Below are positions 31,304-40,376 of a stretch of DNA of 64,000 nt, in pieces (the first letter of the stretch is position 1; each line of letters begins with the position of its first letter). Source of the stretch: Actinoplanes nipponensis (GTDB taxonomy: Bacteria > Actinomycetota > Actinomycetes > Mycobacteriales > Micromonosporaceae). The translations under genes were made by a program, and so were the position numbers. The notes under the pieces were generated by a model. It searched no databases and was not told where the DNA came from. It saw only the letters and a list, made by a program, of their open reading frames with translations. The stretch lies in contig NZ_BOMQ01000046.1 of NCBI RefSeq assembly GCF_016862275.1, positions 1 through 64,000 on the forward strand, given 5' to 3'.

Positions 31304-33157
31304 GTGGGCGCTCCCGCGAAGCGTGTCGAGCAGCTCGATCGTGTGGTCATCCGCTTCGCCGGCGACTCCGGCGACGGCATGCAGCTCACCGGCGACCGGT
31401 TCACGTCGGAGACCGCACAGCTCGGCAACGACATCTCGACGCTGCCGAACTTCCCGGCGGAGATCCGCGCACCAGCCGGCACGCTGCCGGGCGTCTCCAG
31501 CTTCCAGGTGCACTTCGCCGACTACGACATCCTCACCCCCGGCGACGCACCCAACGTGCTGGTGGCGATGAACCCGGCGGCCCTGAAGGCGAACCTCGGC
31601 GACCTGCCGCCGGGCGCGGACATCATCGTCAACACCGACGAGTTCACCAAGCGCAACCTGGCCAAGGTCGGGTATGCGGTGAGCCCGCTGGAGGACGGCT
31701 CGCTGGAGGGCTACGCCCTGCACCCGGTGGCGCTGACCTCGATGACCATCGGCGCGCTGGCCGAGCTCGGGGTGGCCAAGAAGGACGCCGAACGGGCCAA
31801 GAACATGTTCGCCCTGGGCCTGCTGAGCTGGATGTACTCGCGCCCGTTCGAGTCCACCATCCGGTTCCTGGAGCGCAAGTTCGCCAAGCGCCCGGACCTG
31901 GTGGCGGCGAACAAGGCGGCCTTCCGGGCGGGCTGGAACTTCGGCGAGACGACCGAGGACTTCTCGGTGCGCTACGAGGTGAAGCCGGCCAAGATGCTGC
32001 CGGGCACCTACCGCAACATCACCGGCAACGCGGCGCTCGCGCTGGGCCTGGTGGCCGCGGGCGTGCGGGCCAAGCTGCCGGTGTTCCTGGGCGCGTACCC
32101 GATCACCCCGGCGTCGGACATCCTGCACGAGCTGAGCAAGCACAAGCGGTTCGGCATCACCACGATGCAGGCCGAGGACGAGATCGCCGCGGTCGGGGCC
32201 GCCCTGGGCGCCTCGTACGGCGGCGCGCTCGGCGTCACCACGACCTCGGGCCCCGGCGTCGCGCTCAAGGGCGAGACGATCTCCCTGGCCATCGCGCTGG
32301 AGCTGCCGCTGGTCATCGTCGACGTGCAGCGGGCCGGGCCGTCCACGGGCATGCCGACCAAGACCGAGCAGGCCGACCTCAACATGGCCCTGTACGGCCG
32401 GCACGGCGAGGCCCCGCTGGCGGTCATCGCCCCGAAGTCGCCGTCGGACTGCTTCCACGCCGCGATCGAGGCGGCGCGGATCGCGCTGAAGTACCGCACG
32501 CCGGTGATCCTGCTCTCGGACAACTACGTGGCCAACGGCTCCGAGCCGTGGCTGCTGCCCGAGGTCAACGACCTGCCCGACATCTCGGTGGCGTACACGA
32601 CCGAACCGAACGGCGAGGACGGGCGCTTCCTGCCGTACCTGCGGGATCCGGAGACCATGGCCCGCCCGTGGGCCATCCCCGGCACGCCGGGCCTGGAGCA
32701 CCGGATCGGCGGCCTCGAGAAGGCCGACAAGACCGGCGACATCTCCTACGACCCGGCCAACCACGAGTTCATGGTCCGCACCCGGGCCGAGCGCATCGAG
32801 TCGATCCCGGTGCCGGACGTCGCGGTCGAGGACCCGGACGAGAACGCGCGGGTGCTGGTGCTCGGCTGGGGCTCGACGTACGGCCCGATCGGCGCCGCCT
32901 GCCGGGCGCTGCGCCAGCGCGGGCTGCCGATCGCCCAGGCGCACCTGCGGCACCTGGCGCCGCTGCCGGCCAATCTCGGCGAGGTGCTCAAGGCCTACGA
33001 CCGCGTGATCATCCCGGAGATGAACCTGGGCCAGCTGGCCCACGTCATCCGGGCCCGGTACCTGATCGACGCGGTTCCCTTCAACCAGGTCAGCGGCCTG
33101 CCGTTCACGGCCGCCACGCTGGAGAACATGCTCGAGGACGTGGTCAAGAATGGCTAG
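31304..33157 (+). CDS. korA: 2-oxoacid:ferredoxin oxidoreductase, fused gamma-alpha subunit
   Basis: A 617-residue subunit. Residues 1-200 are the gamma domain (VVIRFAGDSGDGMQLTGDRF; FPAEIRAPAGTLPGVSSFQVHF); residues 225-617 are the pyruvate/2-oxoglutarate pyrimidine-binding alpha domain (FLGAYPITPASDILHEL; QAEDEIAAVGAALGASYGG; TTTSGPGVALKGE). With KorB it oxidatively decarboxylates 2-oxoglutarate, or a related oxoacid, to acyl-CoA with ferredoxin as acceptor. GTG 31304 has AGGAGG eight bases upstream; the longer frame to 31238 is not needed. It overlaps korB by 8 bp. Confidence 0.93.
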   Translation: MGAPAKRVEQLDRVVIRFAGDSGDGMQLTGDRFTSETAQLGNDISTLPNFPAEIRAPAGTLPGVSSFQVHFADYDILTPGDAPNVLVAMNPAALKANLGDLPPGADIIVNTDEFTKRNLAKVGYAVSPLEDGSLEGYALHPVALTSMTIGALAELGVAKKDAERAKNMFALGLLSWMYSRPFESTIRFLERKFAKRPDLVAANKAAFRAGWNFGETTEDFSVRYEVKPAKMLPGTYRNITGNAALALGLVAAGVRAKLPVFLGAYPITPASDILHELSKHKRFGITTMQAEDEIAAVGAALGASYGGALGVTTTSGPGVALKGETISLAIALELPLVIVDVQRAGPSTGMPTKTEQADLNMALYGRHGEAPLAVIAPKSPSDCFHAAIEAARIALKYRTPVILLSDNYVANGSEPWLLPEVNDLPDISVAYTTEPNGEDGRFLPYLRDPETMARPWAIPGTPGLEHRIGGLEKADKTGDISYDPANHEFMVRTRAERIESIPVPDVAVEDPDENARVLVLGWGSTYGPIGAACRALRQRGLPIAQAHLRHLAPLPANLGEVLKAYDRVIIPEMNLGQLAHVIRARYLIDAVPFNQVSGLPFTAATLENMLEDVVKNG

Positions 33158-34196
33158 CCCGACGATTCCCCTGACCCCCGTGAAGCTGACGGCCAAGGAC
33201 TTCAAGTCGGACCAGGAGGTCCGCTGGTGCCCCGGCTGCGGTGACTACGCGATCCTGGCCGCGGTCCAGCAGTTCATGCCGGAGCTGGGCATCGCCCGGG
33301 AGAACACCGTCTTCGTGTCGGGCATCGGCTGCTCGTCGCGCTTCCCGTACTACATGAACACGTACGGCATGCACTCGATCCACGGCCGCGCGCCGGCGAT
33401 CGCGACAGGGCTGTCGGCGTCCCGCCCGGACCTGTCGGTCTGGGTCGTGACCGGCGACGGCGACGCGCTGTCGATCGGCGGCAACCACCTGATCCACGCG
33501 CTGCGCCGCAACGTCAACCTGAAGATCCTGCTGTTCAACAACCGGATCTACGGGCTGACCAAGGGGCAGTACTCCCCCACCTCCGAGCTCGGCAAGATCA
33601 CCAAGTCGACCCCGGCCGGCTCGGCCGACTCGCCGTTCAACCCGCTGTCGCTGGCGCTGGGCGCGGAGGCGACGTTCGTGGCCCGCACGATCGACTCGGA
33701 CCGCAAGCACCTGCAGTCGGTGCTGCGCGCGGCGGCCCAGCACGAGGGCTCGGCGTTCGTGGAGATCTACCAGAACTGCAACATCTTCAACGACGGCGCG
33801 TTCGAGGTGCTCAAGGACCCGAACACCCGCGACGACCACCTGATCCGGCTGGAGCAGGGCGAGCCGATCACCTTCGGCGCGGAGCAGCAGTATTCGGTGG
33901 TGCACCCGGCCGGCGCGTTCGGCCTGTCGGTCCGCCCGTCGGCGGAGCTGTCCGGCGAGACCCCCGTGGTGCACGACGCGACGGTCGACGACCCGGCGTA
34001 CGCGTTCGCGCTGAGCCGGCTGTCGGGCTCGGATCTGGGTACGACGCCGATCGGGGTGTTCCGCAACGTCCAGCGGCCCTCCTACGACGAGCTGATCCGT
34101 AAGCAGCTGGAGGACGCGAAGGCGCAGGTCACCGGGACGCCGGAGCAGATGCTGGGCGAACTGCTCAACGCCGGCGACACCTGGACCATCCTCTAG
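33150..34196 (+). CDS. korB: 2-oxoacid:ferredoxin oxidoreductase beta subunit
   Basis: A 348-residue subunit binding thiamine diphosphate and one [4Fe-4S] cluster. RWCPGCGDYAIL gives two cluster cysteines, SGIGCSSRFPY a third and YQNCNIF the fourth; VVTGDGDALSIGGNHLIHALRRN is the ThDP/Mg2+ motif and LLFNNRIYGLTKGQYSPTS the conserved helix. It completes the active site with KorA. The start overlaps the korA stop by 8 bp, so the two are translated together. Domain content and order match mycobacterial KorAB. Confidence 0.94.
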   Translation: MASPTIPLTPVKLTAKDFKSDQEVRWCPGCGDYAILAAVQQFMPELGIARENTVFVSGIGCSSRFPYYMNTYGMHSIHGRAPAIATGLSASRPDLSVWVVTGDGDALSIGGNHLIHALRRNVNLKILLFNNRIYGLTKGQYSPTSELGKITKSTPAGSADSPFNPLSLALGAEATFVARTIDSDRKHLQSVLRAAAQHEGSAFVEIYQNCNIFNDGAFEVLKDPNTRDDHLIRLEQGEPITFGAEQQYSVVHPAGAFGLSVRPSAELSGETPVVHDATVDDPAYAFALSRLSGSDLGTTPIGVFRNVQRPSYDELIRKQLEDAKAQVTGTPEQMLGELLNAGDTWTIL

Positions 34197-34215
34197 GACC
34201 GCGGGCGCCCGCCCC

Positions 34216-35061
34216 TCAGAGGCGGGTCGCGGTGCGGATCAGGCCAGCCAGGGCCCGCGAGCGGCTGTGCGGCGGCCAGGCGATCACCGTGGTGACCGGG
34301 GGTGCGTCCACCACCGGCACCGCGGCCAGGTCGCGGCGCAGGTCGGCCCGGGTCGACTCGGGCAGGACCGCCGTGGTCCGGCCGAGGGCGATCAGTTGCA
34401 GCAGCTGCGTGCTGTCCCGGGCCTGCGGGCCGGATCCGTCCGGGTAGCTCCCGTCGGGGCCGGGCCAGCGCGGCAGCGGCAGATCGGGCAGCGTGGTCAC
34501 CTCGGCCAGTCGCACTTCGGACCGGGCGGCCAGCGGATGCCCGGCCGGCAGGACAGCCACCTGCCCCTCGGTGCGGAGCTCCTCGGTGTCGAAGCCGGCC
34601 GTCGAGTCGAACGGCAGGTGCAGCAGGCCCACGTCGGCCCGCCCGTCGCGCAGCAACCGTTCCTGCTCGCCGATCCCGCACAGCAGCACGTCGACGGTGG
34701 CCGCGCCGGGCTCCGCGGCGTACGCCTCGAGCAGTTTGGCCAGCAGCTCGCCGGATGCTCCGGCCTTGGTGACCAGCACCAGCCCGGGGCCGTCCGGGGC
34801 CCGGCCGGCGCGCCGGGTACGGCGGTCGGCGGCCTCGACCGCGTCCAGCGCGGCCCGGCCCTCCGCCAGCAGCACCGCGCCGGCCTCGGTCAGCGTGACG
34901 GTACGGCTGGTGCGTTCCAGCAGCGCCACCCCGAGCCGCCGTTCCAGCTGCGCGACCGCCCGGGACAGCGGCGGCTGCGCGATCCCGAGCCGCCGCGCGG
35001 CCCGGCCGAAGTGCAGCTCCTCGGCGACGGCGATGAAGTACCGCAGCTCCCTCGTCTCCAT
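34216..35061 (-). CDS. LysR-family transcriptional regulator
   Basis: A 281-residue regulator. The N-terminal helix-turn-helix covers METRELRYFIAVAEELHFG and AARRLGIAQPPLSRAVAQLERRLGV; residues 90-280 are the periplasmic-binding-like effector domain. LysR proteins typically activate a divergent gene and repress their own; the divergent neighbour here is an SDR dehydrogenase 91 bp away, with a T-N11-A palindrome between. ATG 35061 is 6 nt after TAGCGT, a leaderless start. The effector is unknown. Confidence 0.9.
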   Translation of the reverse strand: METRELRYFIAVAEELHFGRAARRLGIAQPPLSRAVAQLERRLGVALLERTSRTVTLTEAGAVLLAEGRAALDAVEAADRRTRRAGRAPDGPGLVLVTKAGASGELLAKLLEAYAAEPGAATVDVLLCGIGEQERLLRDGRADVGLLHLPFDSTAGFDTEELRTEGQVAVLPAGHPLAARSEVRLAEVTTLPDLPLPRWPGPDGSYPDGSGPQARDSTQLLQLIALGRTTAVLPESTRADLRRDLAAVPVVDAPPVTTVIAWPPHSRSRALAGLIRTATRL

Positions 35062-35067
35062 GCCCGC

Positions 35068-35073
35068 ACGCTA
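35068..35073 (-). promoter_or_regulatory. -10 hexamer of the lysR gene
   Basis: TAGCGT on the minus strand, 6 nt before ATG 35061; the operator palindrome starts 9 bp upstream, so it covers the -35 zone. Confidence 0.6.
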
Positions 35074-35082
35074 CCGCCCCCG

Positions 35083-35097
35083 ATACCCCCCGGGTAT
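35083..35097. promoter_or_regulatory. LysR-type operator palindrome
   Basis: ATACCCCCCGGGTAT, a perfect 6-bp inverted repeat with a CCC centre, containing T-N11-A (T35084, A35096), the LysR-family site pattern. It lies between the divergent lysR and SDR genes and over the likely lysR -35 region. Confidence 0.7.
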
Positions 35098-35152
35098 TGA
35101 TGCCCACCGAGACGGTGTTGGTGGGCCGCCGGCCCCCGGACAGGATCGGCGC

Positions 35153-35884
35153 ATGAGCGAGCAGAGGATCGCGCTGGTCACCGGCGCGAACAAGGGAATC
35201 GGGTACGAGATCGCGGCCGGCCTGGGCGCCCGCGGCTGGAGCGTCGGCGTCGGCGCCCGCGACGACGCTCGCCGGGAAGCCGCGGTGGACAAACTGCGAG
35301 CGGGCGGCGTGGACGCGTTCGGCGTGCCGCTGGACGTGACCGACGACGCGAGCGTGGCCGCCGCCGCCCGGCTGGTCGAGGAGCGCGCCGGCCGGCTGGA
35401 CGCGCTGGTCAACAACGCCGGCATCACCGGCGGCCGGCCGCAGGAGCCGACCCGGGTGGACCTCGGCACCATCCGGACGGTCGTGGAGACCAACGTGCTC
35501 GGCGTGATCCGGGTGACTAACGCGATGCTGCCGCTGCTGCGCCGCTCGGCGTCGCCGCGGATCGTGAACATGTCCAGCAGCGTCGGTTCCCTCACCCGGC
35601 AGTCCGGGCCCGCCGGCGAGACCACGACCGGGCCGGTGGCCGTCGCGTACTCGCCGTCGAAGACGTTCCTCAACGGCGTCACCGTGCAGTACGCCCGGGA
35701 ACTGCGGGGCACCGGCATCCTGATCAACGCCGCCTGCCCGGGCTTCGTCGCCACCGACCTCAACGGCTTCCGGGGCGTGCGTACCCCCGAGCAGGGCGCG
35801 GCGATCGCGATCCGGCTCGCGACCCTGCCCGACGACGGCCCGACCGGCGGCTTCTTCGAGGACGCCGGGACGGTTCCGTGGTGA
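35153..35884 (+). CDS. SDR-family oxidoreductase (carbonyl-reductase-like)
   Basis: A 243-residue NAD(P)H-dependent dehydrogenase. ALVTGANKGIGYEIA is the cofactor loop (the NKGIG form common to carbonyl-reductase-like SDRs), ALVNNAGITG the structural motif, IVNMSSSVGSL holds the catalytic Ser, and VAYSPSKTFLNG the Tyr-X3-Lys pair. The substrate is unknown. It is divergent from the LysR gene and likely its target. ATG 35153 is near a CAGGAT hexamer at 6 nt, so it may also be leaderless. Confidence 0.88.
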   Translation: MSEQRIALVTGANKGIGYEIAAGLGARGWSVGVGARDDARREAAVDKLRAGGVDAFGVPLDVTDDASVAAAARLVEERAGRLDALVNNAGITGGRPQEPTRVDLGTIRTVVETNVLGVIRVTNAMLPLLRRSASPRIVNMSSSVGSLTRQSGPAGETTTGPVAVAYSPSKTFLNGVTVQYARELRGTGILINAACPGFVATDLNGFRGVRTPEQGAAIAIRLATLPDDGPTGGFFEDAGTVPW

Positions 35885-35888
35885 CGGA

Positions 35889-36905
35889 TCAGACAGCCAC
35901 GCCGAGGCCGCTGTTCTCCTCGTCGCGGATGTAGATGAGCATGTCTCCGGTGTCGATGGTGATCGACTGCTGGCCGCCCAGCGGCATCACCTTGCCGCGC
36001 CGGATGAGCGCGACGACCAGCGTCTGCAGCTCCCGCGGGTTGCGGCCGACCTCGTCGCGTTCCGCCGACCGCATCGCCAGGGCCATGCCCTGGCCGGGGG
36101 TCAGTAGGTCCTCCACCACGTCGATCAGCGGCGGGGTCGTCGTGGTCAGGCCGAGCAGCCGGCCCGCCGTCGACGACGACACGATCACGTGATGGGCGCC
36201 GCTCTGCTTGAGCAGGGCGGCGTTCTCCTGCTCGCGGACCGCCGCGATGATCCGGACCTGGCCCGCCGTCAGCTGCCGCACCGTGAGGGTGATCAGCACG
36301 GACGCCTCGTCACTGTCGGTGGCGATGATGACCGACTTGGCGTTCTTGACGTCGGCCTCGAGCAGCACGGCCGAGCGGGTGGCGTTGCCCTCGATCGCGA
36401 CCAGGCCGTTGGCGGCGGCCTGGCGCAGGGCCTCCTCACGGTTCTCGACGATCACGATGCGGGACTTGTCGTACCCCGTCTCCAGCAGCGCGCTGATCGC
36501 GGCCCGGCCCTTGGTGCCGTAGCCGCAGACGATGATGTGGTCCTTCAACTTGCGCCTCCACCGAGTGACCCTGATGTTCTTGCGGTACTGATCCGTCAGC
36601 ACCTCGAGGGTCGTGCCGACCAGGATGATCAGGAACAACACGCGGGCCGGGGTGATGAACACGATGTTCACCAACCGCGCGTCGGGCGTCACCGGCGTGA
36701 TGTCGCCGTATCCGGTGGTGGAGAGCGACACGACCGCGTAGTAGAAGCAGTCGAGCAGGGACAGGCCGTCCTCGTTGAGATCGCGGTATCCGTCGCGGTC
36801 GATGTAGATCACCAGCACGGTGAGCAGCACCAGGACGACGGCCGCGACCACCCGTACGGCGAGCGCCCGCAAGGGTCCCTGTCGGACCAGCGGTAATCGG
36901 ATCAC
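35889..36905 (-). CDS. two-helix K+ channel with RCK/TrkA domains
   Basis: A 338-residue channel. Membrane helices span about residues 14-36 and 78-103, with the pore filter TTGYGD at 63-68. The RCK N domain starts near residue 121 (DHIIVCGYGTKGRAAISALLETG, a Rossmann GXGXXG-like loop); the RCK C domain lies at 260-338. It forms a tetrameric potassium channel gated by a cytosolic ligand ring. The GTG at 36905 is chosen since upstream sequence lacks helix character; codon 4 is then TTA, a rare leucine codon in actinobacteria. The gene is convergent with the SDR gene by 4 bp. Confidence 0.88.
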   Translation of the reverse strand: MIRLPLVRQGPLRALAVRVVAAVVLVLLTVLVIYIDRDGYRDLNEDGLSLLDCFYYAVVSLSTTGYGDITPVTPDARLVNIVFITPARVLFLIILVGTTLEVLTDQYRKNIRVTRWRRKLKDHIIVCGYGTKGRAAISALLETGYDKSRIVIVENREEALRQAAANGLVAIEGNATRSAVLLEADVKNAKSVIIATDSDEASVLITLTVRQLTAGQVRIIAAVREQENAALLKQSGAHHVIVSSSTAGRLLGLTTTTPPLIDVVEDLLTPGQGMALAMRSAERDEVGRNPRELQTLVVALIRRGKVMPLGGQQSITIDTGDMLIYIRDEENSGLGVAV

Positions 36906-37092
36906 TGAACGGCCGCCTGCACGTTCACACCATAGCGGCCGGGACCCACACCGCTTTCCAGGACAGCACACGACAGGCCCGCCGCGGAATACCCACCGGT
37001 AAGTTGAGGCATCGTTAAGGAAATCTCCATTGATCGTCTTGTATGTCGAAACCCGTCGAACCAAGACTGGCGGCCTACCGCTGGAGGTTTCG

Positions 37093-37596
37093 ATGAAACG
37101 GTCCGTCCGCCGTACCCTCGTCGTCCTGATCTCTGCTGTCGCCCTGCTGGCCCCCTCCGCCGCCGCTTCCGCCGCGGCGGACAGCAAGGCCACCGTCCTG
37201 TCCCGCTGGACCCAGACCACCGCGACCAGCACCACCGCCTGGAACGACGCCCGGCTCGACCGCGCGCCGTGGGCGAGCTACGGCTTCGACTGGACCACCG
37301 ACTACTGCTCGTCCAGCCCGGACAACCCCCTCGGCTTCAACTTCACCAACGCCTGCTGGCACCACGACTTCGGCTACCGCAACTACAAGGACCTCGGCGC
37401 GTTCTCGGCCAACAAGTCCCGGCTGGACAACATGTTCTACGCCGACCTCAAGCGCAAGTGCGCCACGTACAGCTCGGTCCTCCGGCCGGCCTGCTACAGC
37501 CTGGCCTGGACGTACTACCAGGCCGTGAGCATCTTCGGCTCGCTCGAGGCGGTCAACCCGTCCGACATCGACCGGGCCCGCAGCCTGGTCGAGTGA
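37093..37596 (+). CDS. secreted prokaryotic phospholipase A2
   Basis: A 167-residue secreted enzyme. A signal peptide ends near residue 29 (SAAASAAAD). The catalytic helix CWHHDFGYRNY holds His91-Asp92, equivalent to the HD pair of Streptomyces violaceoruber PLA2, and Cys72/Cys88 and Cys123/Cys134 are placed for two disulfides. It should hydrolyse the sn-2 ester of phospholipids outside the cell with Ca2+. GGAGG lies six bases before ATG 37093; the longer frame to 37030 has no such site. It converges with the large cyclase/ATPase gene. Confidence 0.92.
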   Translation: MKRSVRRTLVVLISAVALLAPSAAASAAADSKATVLSRWTQTTATSTTAWNDARLDRAPWASYGFDWTTDYCSSSPDNPLGFNFTNACWHHDFGYRNYKDLGAFSANKSRLDNMFYADLKRKCATYSSVLRPACYSLAWTYYQAVSIFGSLEAVNPSDIDRARSLVE

Positions 37597-37612
37597 CGCC
37601 CGGCCGGCCCGG

Positions 37613-40363
37613 TCAGCCCAGGGTGTGGGCGAAGCGGGCCGACCCGTGCTCGAGGTCCGGATGCTCGACGGCCAACGCCATCGCGACGGCCCGGCCGAAG
37701 CCGATGTCCGCCCCTTCGGCATAGGCCGCGTCGAAAGCCGCGTCGCCGAGCATCCGCCTCAGGGCGGCCTGCTGCCCGGCCCAGAACCCACCGAACTGGG
37801 TGGCCCGGCGCGCCCCGCGCACCGATTCCGCCGCCCCGAACAGGACAGTCGCGGTGCCCGGGTCACCGCCGACGGCGCACCGGACGGCGATGGCCGCGAC
37901 GGCGTCCGCGGCGGCGCCCCGGAAACCGTGCCGCAGGCGCGACCGCAGGGCGACGACGAGATGGTCGTGCGCGGCGACCAGGTCGCGGCGGCGCAAGGCC
38001 ACCATTCCCAGAAGCCAGTCCACGGTACGGCTGCCCCGGTCCTCCGGCCGTCCCGCCTCGAGCTGGCGGGCCCCGCCCAGCAGCTCCGCCGCCTCGTCCA
38101 GGGCGTCACGCCGCCACAACAGCTCGGCGAGCGTCACCACCGCCGGCAGCGCAGCCCCCGGCACCCCGGTGCGTTCGGCCCGGGCGACGACCTCCCGGCA
38201 CAACCGCTCGGCCTCGGCCGTCCGGCCCGCCTCCACCAGCGAGAGCCGCTGCCCGGAGAGCGCCCGGACCAGCAGCGCCGGATGACCCGTCCGGCGGGCG
38301 ATCGCCTCGGCCCGGTCCAGGAAACACCGGCGCTCCTCACGGTCGACGGCCAGTCCGGCGTGGACCAGGTACGCGCTCGCGAGCTCCTCGGAGTCGACCC
38401 GCTCACCCCGGTCGGTGCGGTCGCCGTCGACCCGGGCGTACAGCCGGTGCAGCAGCTCCCGGCCGTCGCGGTTGCCGCCGTGCTCGCGCCACCAGGGATC
38501 CAGCGCGCGGGCCAGCCGCAGCCCGGCCGAGACGCTGCCCTCGGCGGCCGACCAGCGCAGCGCCGCCTGCCACTCCTGCACGTACGGGGCCAGCTCGGTC
38601 AGCGACACCGTCCGCGGCTGCCCGTCGGTGTCGACGGCCACCCCGCTCAGCGTGTGCAACGCCCAGGCGACGTGCCGGTCCCGGGCGGCCGGCTCCTCGC
38701 CCGCGGCGGCGAGCCGGCGAGTCGCGTACGCCCGGACCTGCTCGGACAGCTGGTAACGCGGCCCGGTCACGACCTCGACCAGCGACCGGTCGGCCAGCTC
38801 CGACAGGGCGCCGAAGGCGTCCTCACCGGACCACTCGACGGTGCCGAGCTCGACCGGCCCGGCGAAGACGGCCAGCCGGCGCAGCAGCCCGGCGGCGCCG
38901 TCGCTGAGACCGCGGTACGACCAGTCGAGGCTGTTGGTGAGGCTCGCGTGCCGGCCGGCCTCGACCCGGCCGGCGTCGAGCGCGGCGATCGGATCGTCCA
39001 GCCGGGCGACCAGCTGCGCGGCCGACACGAGCCGCAGCCGGGCGGCGGCCAGCTCGAGGGCCAGCGGCAGGCTCTCCAGCTTGGCCGCGATCCCGGCCAG
39101 GTCGGTGGCCTCGCCGGGCGGGCCCGGCCGCCCACCCCGGGCCGCGGCGGCCCGCGCGGACAGCAGGGCGAACGCGTCGGCCGGGGCGAGCTGCGGGATC
39201 CGCCAGACCAACTCCCCGGGCACGCCGAGCGACGCGCGCGAGGTGGCGAGCACGTCCATCCGGCGGCAACCGGCCAGCAGCCGCCGGACCAGCTCCCGGG
39301 CGGCCTGGTGGCGGGCCTCGCAGGTGTCGAGGATGAGCAGGGTACGGCCCGCGGCGCAGCGCTCGACGAGGGTGTCGAGCAGCGGACGGGCCGGCTCCGG
39401 CCGCACGCCCATGGCCGCGGCCAGCGCCTCGGCCGGCTGCTCCTCGGCGAGATCCACCAGCCAGACCCCGTCCGGGTACGCCGACCGCAGCTCCTCGGCG
39501 ACGGCCAGGGCCAGCCGGGTCTTGCCGGCGCCGCCCGCCCCGGTGACAGTGACCAGACGGTGCGCGCCGACGAGGCCCTTCACCTCGGCGACGTCGTGCT
39601 GCCGGCCGACGAAGGGAGTGAGAGCCGCGGGCAGGTTGTCCACCGGCGCGCCCGGGGTGCGCGGCCGCGGGAAGACCCGCTCGAGCCCGGGGGCGACGAT
39701 CTGGAAAAGCCGCTCGGCGTCGTCGAACCCGCGGAGCCGGAACGGACCGAGATCCATCAGATCGACGCTCTCGACCCGCGGCGCTGGGCCGGTGCGACGA
39801 CGCGGGCCGCTGCCACCGGCGGCGGCACCGACCAGTTCCTCGCTGCGAGAGGTCAGATCGGCCGACCAGGTGCTGATGGCCAGAGCGGTCGCCTCGGAGC
39901 AGAGCACCTGACCGCCGTGAGCGGCAGCGGCCACCCGGGCGGCGCGGTGCACCTCGGCGCTGGTGTACTCGCCGGCGACCGGAGTGGCCCAGCCGGTGTG
40001 CAGTCCCATGCGGACCCGGGGTGCGGCGTCGGCACTGGGCCACGGATGCCCGGCAAGTGCACGCTGTGCTGCCACACACGCCGAGACGGCGGCGGCGGCA
40101 TCCCCGAAAGCAACGAAGAAGGAATCACCCTCCGTGAAAAGCTCGACGCCGGCGTAATTACGCAGCGCTGCGCGCACCACGCCACGATGGGCGTTGAGCA
40201 CCCGGCCATAACCATCGCCGAGCATCCGAGCCAGGCGCGTGGAGCCCTCGATGTCCGTGAACATGAAGGTCACAAGCCCGCTCGGCAGCCCGGTCCGTCC
40301 CGCCACGGTGAGAACCTCCGCCCCCTTGGGAAGTCGAGCTTCATGCTGCCGCACCGCAATCAC
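37613..40363 (-). CDS. adenylate cyclase-STAND ATPase fusion regulator
   Basis: A 916-residue cytoplasmic protein. A class III cyclase domain covers about 30-175: TFMFTDIEGST (metal Asp37), FTEGDSFFVAF (Asp80), RMGLHTG, and EVHRAARVAAAAHGGQ where the usual transition-state Asn is His139. An NB-ARC/STAND ATPase follows, with P-loop GAGGAGKT (275-282) and LLILDTCEARH as the Walker B region, then a long helical repeat (TPR-like) half rich in Ala/Leu/Arg. No DNA-binding domain closes the protein. Such fusions are thought to be signal-dependent switches. GTG 40363 is fixed by TACGAT seven bases upstream. Confidence 0.87.
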   Translation of the reverse strand: MIAVRQHEARLPKGAEVLTVAGRTGLPSGLVTFMFTDIEGSTRLARMLGDGYGRVLNAHRGVVRAALRNYAGVELFTEGDSFFVAFGDAAAAVSACVAAQRALAGHPWPSADAAPRVRMGLHTGWATPVAGEYTSAEVHRAARVAAAAHGGQVLCSEATALAISTWSADLTSRSEELVGAAAGGSGPRRRTGPAPRVESVDLMDLGPFRLRGFDDAERLFQIVAPGLERVFPRPRTPGAPVDNLPAALTPFVGRQHDVAEVKGLVGAHRLVTVTGAGGAGKTRLALAVAEELRSAYPDGVWLVDLAEEQPAEALAAAMGVRPEPARPLLDTLVERCAAGRTLLILDTCEARHQAARELVRRLLAGCRRMDVLATSRASLGVPGELVWRIPQLAPADAFALLSARAAAARGGRPGPPGEATDLAGIAAKLESLPLALELAAARLRLVSAAQLVARLDDPIAALDAGRVEAGRHASLTNSLDWSYRGLSDGAAGLLRRLAVFAGPVELGTVEWSGEDAFGALSELADRSLVEVVTGPRYQLSEQVRAYATRRLAAAGEEPAARDRHVAWALHTLSGVAVDTDGQPRTVSLTELAPYVQEWQAALRWSAAEGSVSAGLRLARALDPWWREHGGNRDGRELLHRLYARVDGDRTDRGERVDSEELASAYLVHAGLAVDREERRCFLDRAEAIARRTGHPALLVRALSGQRLSLVEAGRTAEAERLCREVVARAERTGVPGAALPAVVTLAELLWRRDALDEAAELLGGARQLEAGRPEDRGSRTVDWLLGMVALRRRDLVAAHDHLVVALRSRLRHGFRGAAADAVAAIAVRCAVGGDPGTATVLFGAAESVRGARRATQFGGFWAGQQAALRRMLGDAAFDAAYAEGADIGFGRAVAMALAVEHPDLEHGSARFAHTLG

Positions 40364-40370
40364 ACGGCAC

Positions 40371-40376
40371 ATCGTA
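40371..40376 (-). promoter_or_regulatory. -10 hexamer of the cyclase/ATPase gene
   Basis: TACGAT on the minus strand, 7 nt before GTG 40363. Confidence 0.55.

Noticed and set aside
34208..34226. Terminator between korB and lysR
   Set aside because: CCCGCC/GGCGGG is only a 6-bp stem with a 7-base loop and overlaps the lysR stop codon; too weak to list.
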